The notes under the pieces: model-generated
Database searches by the model: none
What the model saw: the letters and a program-made list of their open reading frames with translations, nothing else
What the model was told of the DNA's origin: nothing
Translations under genes and position numbers: made by a program
Source of the DNA: Cetobacterium sp. 8H
GTDB taxonomy: Bacteria; Fusobacteriota; Fusobacteriia; Fusobacteriales; Fusobacteriaceae
Direction of reading: 5' to 3'
Assembly: GCF_014250675.1 (NCBI RefSeq)
Contig: NZ_JACHTG010000004.1
Location: forward strand, 1,427,501-1,491,500
Length of the DNA stretch: 64,000 bases
Shown: positions 1-9,484 of the stretch, piece by piece
Numbering within the stretch: the stretch's first letter is position 1
Layout of the letters: each line of letters begins with the position of its first letter

Positions 1-29
1 GAAATAAAAATTAAAATTAGGAGGGAAAA

Positions 30-1094
30 GTGTTAAAAAAAATATTGATGCTTTCAATGACAATACTACTGTTTTCTTGTGGAACTAGTAAAGAAAAATC
101 AGAAGGGAAAATAATTCTGGGAAAAAATATAAAAGTTATAGATATTTTACCTGAAAATATTACTAAATTAAATGTTTCAAGTGGAATAATAGAGCCACTT
201 AATGAGGTTATAGAAATAACTAAAACTGGGGGAACAGTAACAAAAGTAAACTTTAAAAATGGGGATAGAGTAAAAAAAGGGGATACAATAGTAGTTTTAA
301 CAGATCAAGATGTCCATTCAGCTTATTTAAAATCTCAAGCCACATATAACTTAAATAAATCGGATTATTCAATTAGAAAAAATAACTATAATAAATTCAA
401 GCAACTGTATGATAAACAATTGATATCTGAAGATGAGTATTTAGTAAAAAAAACAAACTTTGTTCAAGGGGAAAGTAATCTAAAAAACTCTGAAGCTGCT
501 TATCTTTCAGCTAAGAAAGATTATGAAGATCTTGTGATAAAGGCTAAAATAGATGGGGTTATTACAGACTTAGATATAAAAAAGTATGAAAAAATTAGTG
601 CTAATACAGAAATAGTAACAGTAGTAAATGATAGTAAAATGCTTGTTAGAACAGGAGTTTCTGTTCATGAGATAGAGGAACTTTCTATTGGGAATAAGGC
701 TAAAGTGGAGATAGAAGGGTTAAGAAATAATTATCTGGGTAGTGTCTACGAAATAAACCCAGTAGCAAATAAAGAAAGTAAAAAATATCAAGTTAAAATA
801 GAGTTAGATAATGATGAAGGTAAAATAAAAAAAGGGATGTATTCAAAAGTATTAGTAGAGACCGGAGTAAAAAATGGGTACTTAGTTCCTAAAAATGCGA
901 TAGTAATAAAAGAGTTATATTCTTATATATTTGTAGTAGAGGATGGGGTAGCTAGAAGAATAAAAGTAGAGAGAGGATATTCTAATAATGAAAAACAAGA
1001 AATTTTGAGCGATGAACTATACTCAGCTATGAAGTTAGTTATAGATGGGCAGTTCATGTTAGAAGATAGAGATAAAGTAAATATTCTAAATTAG
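30..1094 (+). CDS. RND efflux periplasmic adaptor (membrane fusion protein), lipoprotein
   Basis: Adaptor that links an inner-membrane RND pump to an outer-membrane channel. The start is GTG with AGGAGGG eight bases upstream. The N-terminus is a lipoprotein signal (LLFSCG, lipidated Cys about residue 17). Two half-lipoyl segments are visible, around residues 64-95 (TGGTVTKVNFKNGD) and 170-200 (AKIDGVITDLDI), separated by an alpha-helical hairpin (about 98-165), followed by a beta-barrel and a GMYSKVLVE strand, the normal HlyD/AcrA order. The pump gene begins 10 bases downstream, so the two form an operon; no TolC gene is in view, it may lie before the window. It is a paralogue of the adaptor at 49101-50162. 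Function is family-based, substrate unknown. Confidence 0.93.
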   Translation: MLKKILMLSMTILLFSCGTSKEKSEGKIILGKNIKVIDILPENITKLNVSSGIIEPLNEVIEITKTGGTVTKVNFKNGDRVKKGDTIVVLTDQDVHSAYLKSQATYNLNKSDYSIRKNNYNKFKQLYDKQLISEDEYLVKKTNFVQGESNLKNSEAAYLSAKKDYEDLVIKAKIDGVITDLDIKKYEKISANTEIVTVVNDSKMLVRTGVSVHEIEELSIGNKAKVEIEGLRNNYLGSVYEINPVANKESKKYQVKIELDNDEGKIKKGMYSKVLVETGVKNGYLVPKNAIVIKELYSYIFVVEDGVARRIKVERGYSNNEKQEILSDELYSAMKLVIDGQFMLEDRDKVNILN

Positions 1095-1104
1095 GGGGAC
1101 ATAA

Positions 1105-4100
1105 ATGAACATAGCACAATTTTCTATAAAACGTCCTGTTGTTACTATGATGATTATTATCTCAATGGTAATACTGGGAATACTTACTCTTGTAAACTTA
1201 AAAACACAGTTAATGCCAAACTATAACATGCCAATGGCAGCGATTAGAGTTAGTTGGAAAGGAGCATCTCCAGATGATATGGAAAAGCTTGTAACCAAAG
1301 AGATTGAAAAAGGATTGACTAGCGTAGAAGGGATAAAAAGAATAACAACTAAATCAACGATGGGAAAAACAGCGATAACTGTTGAGTTTGAGTATGGTGT
1401 AATTATAGACAATAAAGTAAATGATTTAGTAACTGCAGTTAGTAGAATAAGAAATGATTTACCAGAAGATATAGACGAGCCAGTTATAAGAAAAACATCA
1501 TCTTTTGGTGATAGAGTTATGCTTTTAGGGATAAGAGGGAATGATCTTATAAATTTAAAAAGCTTTGCAGACAATGTTGTTATTCCAAGATTTGAAAGAA
1601 TTGATGGTGTTGGAACAGTTAGTATATTTGGTGGATTAGAAAAAGAGATCAGTATAAATATAGATCCAGAAAAACTTGAAGCATACGGTATGACAGTAAT
1701 TGATCTGTATAGTACTTTGAAAAGTTCAAGTTTAAATTTTCCATCAGGATATATAAGAGAAGGGGATAAGGAATATCTTGTAAAAGTATCAGGAGAAATA
1801 AAAACGTTAGAGGAAATTCAAGAGATTGTTATAAAAAATGAAGATGGACAAACACTTTATTTAACTGATGTAGCTAATGTAAAAATGGGAATAAAAGATA
1901 GAAATAGCTATGGAAGAACAGACGGTCTTGAAAATATAATTATCAATATAGAAAAGAGTGATGTTGGAAATACTGTTGAAATATCAAAAGTAGTTCAAGA
2001 AGAGTTAAAAAAAATGGAGCCGCTTCTACCAAAAGGAGCTTCTTTTACAATTAATAGAGACTCCGCAAAAGATATAACAAAATCAATAAATACGGTAAAA
2101 AATAATGCTATAACAGGATTAGTTTTAGCAGGGATAATTTTATTTATATTTCTTAGAGATTGGAGAGCTACACTAGTTGTAACTGTAGCAATACCAGTTT
2201 CTATAATTGCTACATTTGGTTTTTTTGGAGCGAAAGGAATGACATTAAATATAATTTCATTAATGGGACTATCTCTAGGTGTGGGTATGCTTGTAGATAA
2301 CTCTATAGTTGTTTTAGATAATATATTTAGACATTTAACAGAGCTTGGGCAAGACAGAATGGAGGCATCTGAAAATGGAGCTACGGAAGTTATTATTCCA
2401 ATAATAGCATCTACAGCAACAACTATAGCTGTTTTTATTCCAATAGTTTTAAGAGAAGGAAGAGCAAAAGAGATATATAAGGATATGGCTTTTTCAATAA
2501 CATTTTCATTATTAGCATCTTTAATAATAGCTATAACATTCGTACCGATGGTTTCAAGTAGGATCTTAAAATCTAAGGATAGAGTGCATGAAGAAGGGAA
2601 AATTTTAAAGTTTATAAAAAAACATTATACTAAAATATTAGAAAGTTCTTTAAAGCACAAATTTATGGTAATTATGAGTATGATTATTCTATTTGTGGGA
2701 ATAGTTGGATATGGTTCTAAAAACATAGGTGGAGAGTTCATGCCTACAACAGATGATGGAGTATACAGTATCATAGCTGAACTACCTAGTGGAATGGAGA
2801 TTGAAAAGGCAAATAGAGTAGCAAAAACCTTAGAAAATATTGTGAAACAGGATCCTTTAACTCAGAAATACATAAGCTCAGTAGGAAAAGAAGCTGTTTC
2901 GATTGTTGTCGAGATTGGTGACAAAAGCGAAAGAAAACAAAAGGTTCAACAAATAATGGCAGATATGAGAAAAAAAATATCTCATATTCCAGATATTAAA
3001 ATAAATATGGTTCCTAGAATGGCTTTTGGAAGAGGAACAAATAGGGACATAACATTAATTTTAAAGTCAGATGACTTAAATCAGCTTAGCTATGCTTCTA
3101 AAATGATAACGGATAAAATATCTACAAATCCAGGATTTGCAGATATAAATAACTCTATGGTAAATGGAAATCCAGAGGTAAGAATTGTTTTAGATAGAAA
3201 AAAAATGGAATATTATGGAGTTAAAGTTAATGATTTAACATTTTCTGTGAGTTATCAGATTCTAGGAGGAGCTCCGATAAAAATAAAAACAGGAAATGAT
3301 GAAGTGGATGTAAGTCTTAGATTAAATGAGGATTTTAGAAATTCACCAGAAAAATTAAAAGAGATAAGAGTTAAGGGTAAAAATGGAAAGGCAGTTAAAT
3401 TAAAAGATATAGCTACTTTTGAAATAGGAGAGGGAGCTTATGGGATTGATAAAGAGGATAAAATAACTATGGTTACAATAGATGCAAATACCGTAGGGAA
3501 TATGGATTTAGTTATGGGGCAAAAATATATATCTGAAACAATTGACGAGTTGGGACTTCCTAAGACACTTACTTATACTTTTGGTGGAAGTGGAAGAAAT
3601 ATGGCGGAAGTAAATTCACAATTAAAGTTTGCTTTTATGGTTGCAATGTTCTTGATTTATTTTATACTAGCTGCACAGTTTGAATCTTATATTTTGCCAT
3701 TAATTGTAATGGGAACTGTTCCACTTTCAGTTATAGGCGTATATAGTGGACTTTTGATAACTGGTCAAAAAACTAACACAATGGTATTTGTAGGAATAAT
3801 AATGCTTGCAGGAATTGTTGTAAATAATGCAATAGTATTAATAGATTATATAAAGGTTTTGCTTGAGAGAGAGATGGAATTGAAAGCTGCAATAATAGAA
3901 GCTGGAAGGACAAGATTAAGACCGATATTTATGACAACTATGACAACGGTATTTGGAATGATACCTCTATCTTTGGGACTAGGACAAGGAAGTGAGATGT
4001 ATAAAGGTATGGCAATTTCTGTTATATTCGGACTTATATTTTCGACTCTATTGACATTGGTTTTAATCCCAATATTATTTTACTTATATGAAGTAGGAAA

Positions 4101-4125
4101 AACATATATTTCAAGGTATATCTAA
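1105..4125 (+). CDS. RND (HAE1-type) efflux pump, inner-membrane permease
   Basis: Proton-driven RND exporter of 1,006 residues, the usual length for AcrB/MexB relatives. TM1 is at about 10-32; the large porter loops follow; the central TM bundle contains GVGMLVDNSIVVLDN, the TM4 region holding the paired Asp residues of the proton relay. The second half repeats the plan, with AAQFESYILPL and GIVVNNAIVLIDYI near residues 860-930. ATG with GGGGGA upstream. It is translated directly after its adaptor. A second complete RND pump is encoded at 46072-49098, with the same motif set. Substrate cannot be told from sequence. Confidence 0.95.
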   Translation: MNIAQFSIKRPVVTMMIIISMVILGILTLVNLKTQLMPNYNMPMAAIRVSWKGASPDDMEKLVTKEIEKGLTSVEGIKRITTKSTMGKTAITVEFEYGVIIDNKVNDLVTAVSRIRNDLPEDIDEPVIRKTSSFGDRVMLLGIRGNDLINLKSFADNVVIPRFERIDGVGTVSIFGGLEKEISINIDPEKLEAYGMTVIDLYSTLKSSSLNFPSGYIREGDKEYLVKVSGEIKTLEEIQEIVIKNEDGQTLYLTDVANVKMGIKDRNSYGRTDGLENIIINIEKSDVGNTVEISKVVQEELKKMEPLLPKGASFTINRDSAKDITKSINTVKNNAITGLVLAGIILFIFLRDWRATLVVTVAIPVSIIATFGFFGAKGMTLNIISLMGLSLGVGMLVDNSIVVLDNIFRHLTELGQDRMEASENGATEVIIPIIASTATTIAVFIPIVLREGRAKEIYKDMAFSITFSLLASLIIAITFVPMVSSRILKSKDRVHEEGKILKFIKKHYTKILESSLKHKFMVIMSMIILFVGIVGYGSKNIGGEFMPTTDDGVYSIIAELPSGMEIEKANRVAKTLENIVKQDPLTQKYISSVGKEAVSIVVEIGDKSERKQKVQQIMADMRKKISHIPDIKINMVPRMAFGRGTNRDITLILKSDDLNQLSYASKMITDKISTNPGFADINNSMVNGNPEVRIVLDRKKMEYYGVKVNDLTFSVSYQILGGAPIKIKTGNDEVDVSLRLNEDFRNSPEKLKEIRVKGKNGKAVKLKDIATFEIGEGAYGIDKEDKITMVTIDANTVGNMDLVMGQKYISETIDELGLPKTLTYTFGGSGRNMAEVNSQLKFAFMVAMFLIYFILAAQFESYILPLIVMGTVPLSVIGVYSGLLITGQKTNTMVFVGIIMLAGIVVNNAIVLIDYIKVLLEREMELKAAIIEAGRTRLRPIFMTTMTTVFGMIPLSLGLGQGSEMYKGMAISVIFGLIFSTLLTLVLIPILFYLYEVGKTYISRYI

Positions 4126-4164
4126 CATATAGAATCAAAAATAAATTGAGTGGAGATGTATACT

Positions 4165-5097
4165 ATGGAAATAAGAAAATTATTTATAGGAATTGTATCA
4201 ATAATGTTCTTTACAACACTTAGTGCTGCAATAATAGAAAAAGATCTTACCTATAATAAATATACATTGCCTGATAGGTATAAGTATGGGAAAACAGAAC
4301 GTGAATTTCAGTGGGATAAAATATCAATTTTATTGGATGAGCTAGAAGAATTTGAAACACAAAATATAAGATTTGGAACTTTAAAGAATTATAAGAATGT
4401 TAATGGATTGCCTCCAGTTGCAAGACAGATAGGAATGGAAAAATATAGTGATGGTTCAAGACCAACAGTAAAAGATAAGTTTGGAAACAGAAGAAGTCAA
4501 GGTATTCCATTATATATTGAAGGTATGATGGATAGACCTGAAAGGTATGCACCTGATGGATCTTTAATATCTATAGTTTCAATAGGACCAGAATATGTTA
4601 AATTAAGAGTTGAAGCGTTTGATGGAGAGTGGTTAGTTCCGATTAGATATGTTAAAGAAATTGGAGCAAAAAGTTTTTCTAGGGTTGTAGTTATTGACAG
4701 AAAAAATCAAAATATAGCGACTTTAGAGGATGTTGGAAGCGTATGGAAAATTAGAAGTATGAATCCTGCATCTACAGGACTTGATAGACCACCATATCAA
4801 TTACCAACACCATTAGGAATTTTTGTTGTTCAAAGTAAGCTTAACAAGATGGACTATCTAAAAGATGGAAGCAGGACAGAGATAGAGGGGTATGCACCTT
4901 ATGCTACTAGATTTTCTGGTGGAGGATATATTCATGGAGTTCCGGTAAATCTTCCAAGAACACAGATGATTGAGTATTCACCAACATTAGGGACAGTTCC
5001 TAGATCGCATATGTGTGTTAGAAACGCTACATCTCATGCTAAATATGTATATGGATGGGCACAAGTTGGGAAAGGTTTAGTTTTTGTAATAGAATAA
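4165..5097 (+). CDS. L,D-transpeptidase (YkuD family), exported
   Basis: Predicted periplasmic peptidoglycan cross-linking enzyme. The chosen ATG at 4165 (MEIRKLFIGIVSIMFF) lies nine bases after GTGGAG and opens directly into a signal peptide; a GTG at 4150 would overlap that ribosome site and is unlikely. The YkuD catalytic signature is at the C-terminus: IHGVPVN, then SHMCVRN, giving the conserved His, Ser, His, Cys and Arg; the family usually has SHGC, so Met replaces Gly. The N-terminal 180 residues resemble an SH3-like or linker region (no firm assignment). It may be cotranscribed with the pump upstream (no terminator between) and is followed by a strong terminator. Confidence 0.85.
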   Translation: MEIRKLFIGIVSIMFFTTLSAAIIEKDLTYNKYTLPDRYKYGKTEREFQWDKISILLDELEEFETQNIRFGTLKNYKNVNGLPPVARQIGMEKYSDGSRPTVKDKFGNRRSQGIPLYIEGMMDRPERYAPDGSLISIVSIGPEYVKLRVEAFDGEWLVPIRYVKEIGAKSFSRVVVIDRKNQNIATLEDVGSVWKIRSMNPASTGLDRPPYQLPTPLGIFVVQSKLNKMDYLKDGSRTEIEGYAPYATRFSGGGYIHGVPVNLPRTQMIEYSPTLGTVPRSHMCVRNATSHAKYVYGWAQVGKGLVFVIE

Positions 5098-5107
5098 CGT
5101 CTTTAAG

Positions 5108-5140
5108 AAAGTCAAGAATTGAGCATTCTTGACTTTTTTT
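5108..5140 (+). terminator. intrinsic terminator after the first L,D-transpeptidase
   Basis: Twelve-base arms AAAGTCAAGAAT (5108-5119) and ATTCTTGACTTT (5125-5136) around a five-base loop, followed by a T run. Confidence 0.9.
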
Positions 5141-5157
5141 GTGTATCGTGTTAAAAT
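5129..5157 (+). promoter_or_regulatory. promoter for the second L,D-transpeptidase
   Basis: TTGACT at 5129-5134, 17-base spacer, TAAAAT at 5152-5157 with TGT directly before it (extended -10). The -35 lies in the descending arm of the preceding terminator. It is seen in sequence; activity is inferred. Confidence 0.6.
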
Positions 5158-5210
5158 ATATAAGGGTTTAATTGGGAAAAATGTAACAAGATTAATGGAG
5201 GTTATTTATT

Positions 5211-5906
5211 TTGAAAAAGAAATATTTATTATTAACTCTAATTTTAGGATCATTGTCAGTATCATCATTTGGATTTACATTTAAAGAACCAACAAAAATA
5301 GAGAAAGTAAAAATTGAAAGCAACAAAGAAAATAAAACAAAAGAACTATATAAAGAATTAGGATTAGAAAGCAAGTTAGACTACAATGTCTTTGAAAAAG
5401 CTTATAAAGGATACGAAAAAATTTCTGGTAAAAAGAAAGAGTTATTGACGATAGTCGATTATGCAAAGCCATCTACACAGGAAAGATTTTTTGTAGTAGA
5501 TCTGAGTAAGAAAAAAGTATTGATTTCATCTCACGTAGCTCATGGAAGAAATAGTGGTGGAAATATAGCAACCTCTTTTTCGAATAAGATGAGTTCATAT
5601 AAAAGTTCTTTGGGATTTTATCTTACAGAGAACACATACATGGGCGGAAATGGATACTCTTTAGTTTTAGATGGTTTAGAAAAAGGAATTAATGATAAGG
5701 CTAAAGAAAGATATATTGTTATTCATGGAGCGGATTATGCGAATCCTAAGATAGCAAAATCACAAGGTAGATTAGGAAGAAGTTTAGGTTGTCCAGCACT
5801 ACCTAGAAATATTTATAAAGAAGCGATAAACTTAATTAAAGGTGGATCGGTTGTTTTTGTTAATGGAAATGACCCTAGCTACTTAGATAAGAGCCAATAT
5901 GTATAA
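5211..5906 (+). CDS. murein L,D-transpeptidase catalytic-domain protein (YkuD_2-like), exported
   Basis: Predicted exported murein transpeptidase-fold enzyme of 231 residues. TTG start at 5211 with TGGAGG nine to ten bases before it; no ATG is as well placed. Signal peptide MKKKYLLLTLILGSLSVSSFG. The catalytic segment reads HGADYANP followed by GRSLGCPALP, the His and SxGC signature of the YkuD_2 subfamily, distinct from the neighbour at 4165 which has the classic YkuD signature. It has its own promoter and a shared terminator with the convergent channel gene. Role in cell-wall remodelling is inferred from family. Confidence 0.85.
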   Translation: MKKKYLLLTLILGSLSVSSFGFTFKEPTKIEKVKIESNKENKTKELYKELGLESKLDYNVFEKAYKGYEKISGKKKELLTIVDYAKPSTQERFFVVDLSKKKVLISSHVAHGRNSGGNIATSFSNKMSSYKSSLGFYLTENTYMGGNGYSLVLDGLEKGINDKAKERYIVIHGADYANPKIAKSQGRLGRSLGCPALPRNIYKEAINLIKGGSVVFVNGNDPSYLDKSQYV

Positions 5907-5910
5907 AAAA

Positions 5911-5934
5911 AAGAGATGTTTACATCTCTTTTTC
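5911..5934. terminator. bidirectional terminator between the transpeptidase and mscS
   Basis: AAGAGATG/CATCTCTT hairpin (5911-5918 with 5923-5930) flanked by A and T runs on the two sides, so it can stop transcripts from both directions; it overlaps the last codons of the minus-strand channel gene. Confidence 0.8.
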
Positions 5935-6783
5935 TTTTATATGGATATCCATCTGTGGGTATGGAATGGTTATATTAACGGAATCTAAAGTTGTTTTGAC
6001 TTCTTTCATGAGTTCAAAGTATGTGTCCCAATATACAATATTTTTAGTCCAAACTTTGATAGCTATATCAATAGAACTATTATTATATTTATCAATATTT
6101 AAAAATGGAGCTGGATTATTGAGTATATTTTTGTTTTTTTTAATCATATCATTCAAAACTTTAAAAGCTAAATCAATATCAGAGTCATATGATATTGAAA
6201 CAATAATTTTCATTCTTCTTGTTGGAGTTTTAGAATAGTTTATAATTTGAGAGGTAACAACATTTCCATTAGGAATAGTTACAAGATCACCACTGAAAGT
6301 CATGATTGTAGTAGAAAAAACATCAATAGAAGATACTATTCCATAAGAAGTATTTATTTCAACCTCATCATCCACAGAATAAGTCTTAAAAATAAGAATG
6401 ATAAGCCCACCTACAAAATTGGCTAAATTATCTTTTAAAGCTAATCCAACACCAATTCCAACACTTCCTAAAAATGCTATCAGAGAAGTATGATTAAAGC
6501 CAATTATAAGCAAAGAAGCTATAAGAAGAATAATGATAGTTCCTGTATCAATAATTGAAGACAAAAAAGTCTTAAAAGAAGAATCAATAGATTTAAAATA
6601 TTGAGTTTGATAATATTTCTGTAAAAAATTTCTTAAAATTTTTCGACCAATAAAGAAAAAAATTAAGGCGAAAGAAAATCTAAAGAAAAAAATAATTAAT
6701 CGATTAGTTAGATTCAGCAAAAATTCTTCGTTTGTATATGTGTATAAAATTTGAGATAAAAAAGTTTTGTACTCTGCTTCCAT
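5920..6783 (-). CDS. small-conductance mechanosensitive channel (MscS family)
   Basis: Inner-membrane channel that opens under membrane tension to release solutes. The start at 6783 (MEAEYKTF) has GAGGTGA correctly spaced; a longer reading from 6861 lacks a ribosome site. At 287 residues it matches the E. coli MscS length. TM1 is near residues 29-47, TM2 near 75-95, and the pore helix region contains GSVGIGVGLALKDNLANFVGG, the Gly/Ala-rich TM3. A beta domain follows (VDDEVEI, and TIPNGNVVTSQIINYS, the hallmark PNG segment) and a C-terminal alpha-beta domain. Monocistronic. Confidence 0.93.
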   Translation of the reverse strand: MEAEYKTFLSQILYTYTNEEFLLNLTNRLIIFFFRFSFALIFFFIGRKILRNFLQKYYQTQYFKSIDSSFKTFLSSIIDTGTIIILLIASLLIIGFNHTSLIAFLGSVGIGVGLALKDNLANFVGGLIILIFKTYSVDDEVEINTSYGIVSSIDVFSTTIMTFSGDLVTIPNGNVVTSQIINYSKTPTRRMKIIVSISYDSDIDLAFKVLNDMIKKNKNILNNPAPFLNIDKYNNSSIDIAIKVWTKNIVYWDTYFELMKEVKTTLDSVNITIPYPQMDIHIKEKEM

Positions 6784-6876
6784 AAAATCACCTCTATAAG
6801 ATAATTCTATAAAAAATATAGATTCCTTTTTTTTAAAATAAAAAATAAAAAATGCATACAATATAAAAAAAGAGAC

Positions 6877-6906
6877 TTGACATTTATATAGATAAGATGG
6901 TATTAA
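6877..6906 (+). promoter_or_regulatory. promoter of the sugar ABC transporter operon
   Basis: Consensus -35 TTGACA at 6877-6882, then an 18-base spacer and TATTAA at 6901-6906. It is followed by about 90 bases of leader holding a palindrome. Confidence 0.6.
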
Positions 6907-6953
6907 TATTAAGTACAGTGTGAATTAACGCATTTATTTCAAACAAAATAAAT

Positions 6954-6971
6954 AAATAGTGCACACTATTT
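6954..6971. promoter_or_regulatory. operator-like palindrome in the sugar operon leader
   Basis: AAATAGTG-CA-CACTATTT, eight-base arms with a two-base centre, about 50 bases downstream of the -10. Position suggests a repressor roadblock; the regulator is not in the window. Confidence 0.5.
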
Positions 6972-6998
6972 ACTAGGATTTGGAGGAAAATTTAGATT

Positions 6999-8489
6999 GT
7001 GAAAGTTGAAATGAGAGGTATTAAAAAAGCTTTTGGGAATGTTAAAGTTTTAAAAGATGTAAGGTTAGAAATACTAGATGGAGAGATACATGCTCTTATG
7101 GGAGAGAATGGGGCTGGAAAGTCAACTTTAATAAAAGTTCTAACAGGAGTTTACACAAAAGATTCTGGTGAGATATTAATAGATGATAAAAGTGTAGATA
7201 TAAAGGATATCAAAGATAGTGAAAAATATAGGATAGCATACGTTCATCAAGAATTGAATGTTGTGAATGAAATGTCTATTTATGATAACATGTTTTTGGG
7301 TAAAGAGATTAGAAAATTTGGAATCTTAGATAAAAATAGTATGAGAGCGATTTGTAGTGAAAAATTAAAAGACTTAGGGATAGAACATCTATCTCCAGAT
7401 ACTCTTATGAAAGATTTAAGTGTAGGATATCAACAGATGGTAGAGATTGCAAAAGCTTTATTGATTGATGCAAAACTAATCATTTTAGATGAACCAACAG
7501 CTGCTCTTACTGAAAAAGAGATAGAAAATTTATTTAAGATAGTTTTTAAATTAAAAGGGACAGGAGTAAGTTTCCTTTATGTATCTCATAGAATGGAAGA
7601 AATTTTTAATATTTGTGATAGAATAAGTATTTTAAGAGATGGAAGTTATATAGGAACAGAGATTATAAAAACTGTAGATCAAGAAAAGATCGTTGAAATG
7701 ATGACAGGAAAAAATATTGAGAATCTTTACTCTAAAGAGAAAGTAGAAGTAGGAGAAAAGATCATAGAGGTAATAGGTCTAAAAAAAGCTGGAGAGTTTG
7801 AAAATATAAATTTCGAAGTTAAAGCAGGTGAAGTTCTTGGATTTGCAGGACTTATGGGATCTGGAAGATCTGAGATTATGCATGGAATATTTGGAAGTAC
7901 TGGAATAGATTCTGGAGATATATATATAGAAAACAAAAAAGTTCAAATAAAGACTCCAATAGATGCTAAAAACCTAGGCATAGGATTTGTTACTGAAGAT
8001 AGAAAAGAAGAAGGATTAATATTAAACTTTAGTGTAAAAGATAATATACCTGTTCCTTCGTTAAAAAATATGAAAAAAGGTTTGTTAATAGATGAAAAGA
8101 AAATCGAATCTATTACTCAAAAATATATAGAGAAATTAAAAATAAAAGTTTTTAATGGAGATCAACTAGTTAAAAGCTTAAGTGGTGGAAATCAGCAAAA
8201 GATTGTTTTTGCTAAATGGTTGGAGATTGCTCCAAAAATTTTAATTCTAGATGAACCTACAAGAGGGGTTGATATAGGAGCCAAAAAAGAGATTTATGAA
8301 GTGATAAATGAGCTTAAAAAACAAGGGACAGCAATAATACTAGTTTCGAGTGAGTTATCAGAAGTAATAGGAATATCAGATAGAGTAGCAGTTATGCATA
8401 ATAAGACTATAGCTAAAATATTTGAAGGAGATAATATAGAACAAGAAAAGGTACTAAAAGTAGCTTTTTTAGGGGAGGAAGAAAATTAA
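6999..8489 (+). CDS. sugar ABC transporter ATP-binding protein (RbsA/MglA type)
   Basis: Double ATPase that energises a ribose/galactoside-type sugar importer. GTG start about 12 bases after TGGAGG, slightly long spacing; ATG at 7011 is an alternative. Length 496 is typical. First cassette: Walker A GENGAGKST (about residue 35), signature LSVGYQQMVEIAKAL, Walker B LIILDEPTAAL. Second cassette has the degenerate Walker A GLMGSGRSE, signature LSGGNQQKIVFAKWL and ILDEPTRGVD. Permease starts four bases after its stop, binding protein next. The sugar is not certain: the genes match the RbsABC/MglABC group and the operon ends with xylulokinase. Confidence 0.93.
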   Translation: MKVEMRGIKKAFGNVKVLKDVRLEILDGEIHALMGENGAGKSTLIKVLTGVYTKDSGEILIDDKSVDIKDIKDSEKYRIAYVHQELNVVNEMSIYDNMFLGKEIRKFGILDKNSMRAICSEKLKDLGIEHLSPDTLMKDLSVGYQQMVEIAKALLIDAKLIILDEPTAALTEKEIENLFKIVFKLKGTGVSFLYVSHRMEEIFNICDRISILRDGSYIGTEIIKTVDQEKIVEMMTGKNIENLYSKEKVEVGEKIIEVIGLKKAGEFENINFEVKAGEVLGFAGLMGSGRSEIMHGIFGSTGIDSGDIYIENKKVQIKTPIDAKNLGIGFVTEDRKEEGLILNFSVKDNIPVPSLKNMKKGLLIDEKKIESITQKYIEKLKIKVFNGDQLVKSLSGGNQQKIVFAKWLEIAPKILILDEPTRGVDIGAKKEIYEVINELKKQGTAIILVSSELSEVIGISDRVAVMHNKTIAKIFEGDNIEQEKVLKVAFLGEEEN

Positions 8490-8492
8490 TAA

Positions 8493-9461
8493 ATGGAAAC
8501 AAAAATGAACAAAAAGAAAGAGTTTAACGTAGGAAAGATGTATGAAAAATATGGATTAGTATTAATTCTAATGCTAATATCAGGATTTTTCGGAGCAATT
8601 AATGGGAATTTTTTCTCACTATATAATATTCAAAATATATTTAAGCAGTCTTCAATAAATGGACTTATAGCTTTTGGAATGACATTTGTTATCTTGATAG
8701 GGTGTATAGACTTAAGTGTGGGTTCAATACTAGCTTTTGTAGGTTATATTGCAGGAATTTTACTAGTTAATTATCAGTTGCCAATAGTAGTGGTTTTACC
8801 AGTAGCACTATTATTAGGAATGATATTGGGAGTTATAAATGGAGTTTTAGTTTCAAAAGTTAAATTACAGCCGTTTATAGCGACACTTGTAACAATGACT
8901 ATATACAGAGGAGTTACATTAATTTTATCAAATGGACTTCCTATAAGAAATATAAACAAAGCTTCAGAAGTTATGAAGTTTATAAATAGAGGAGAGATAG
9001 TAAATTTACCAATCTCAATGATTATATACTTAGTTGTATTTGTAATATTATGGTTTATTTTAGATAAAACATTATTTGGAAAATATCTATATGCTACAGG
9101 TGGAAATGAAGAAGCAGCAAGACTTTCAGCAGTTCCAGTAACAAAAATAAAGTTATCAGCATATGCAATAAGTGGTTTTTTATCAGCATTAGCAGCGATT
9201 TTATATATTTCGAGATATAACTCAATCTATCCAAATGCAGGACAAGGAGCAGAATTAGATGCTATAGCTGCAGTTGTAATAGGTGGAACATCTATGTCAG
9301 GTGGAAAAGGTAAAATAGTAGGAACTTTAATAGGAGCACTAATAATAGGAATATTAAACAATGGTCTTAATCTATTAGGAGTATCATCTTTTTATCAAGA
9401 AGTTATAAAAGGAATTGTAATTCTTATAGCTGTTGTAGCTGACAGAAAAAAATCAAACTAA
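8493..9461 (+). CDS. sugar ABC transporter permease (RbsC/MglC type)
   Basis: Inner-membrane permease of the importer, 322 residues with about eight to ten hydrophobic segments. Family hallmarks: FGMTFVILIGCIDLSVGSILAF near residue 65-85 and AAVVIGGTSMSGGKGKIVGTLIGA near 258-280, the EAA-like loop region of the ribose permease group. It is three bases downstream of the ATPase stop codon and 23 bases before the binding protein, so the three are translated as a unit. An in-frame ATG at 8508 is possible. Confidence 0.93.
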   Translation: METKMNKKKEFNVGKMYEKYGLVLILMLISGFFGAINGNFFSLYNIQNIFKQSSINGLIAFGMTFVILIGCIDLSVGSILAFVGYIAGILLVNYQLPIVVVLPVALLLGMILGVINGVLVSKVKLQPFIATLVTMTIYRGVTLILSNGLPIRNINKASEVMKFINRGEIVNLPISMIIYLVVFVILWFILDKTLFGKYLYATGGNEEAARLSAVPVTKIKLSAYAISGFLSALAAILYISRYNSIYPNAGQGAELDAIAAVVIGGTSMSGGKGKIVGTLIGALIIGILNNGLNLLGVSSFYQEVIKGIVILIAVVADRKKSN

Positions 9462-9484
9462 TTATAAAATAAGGTGGAGGAAAA

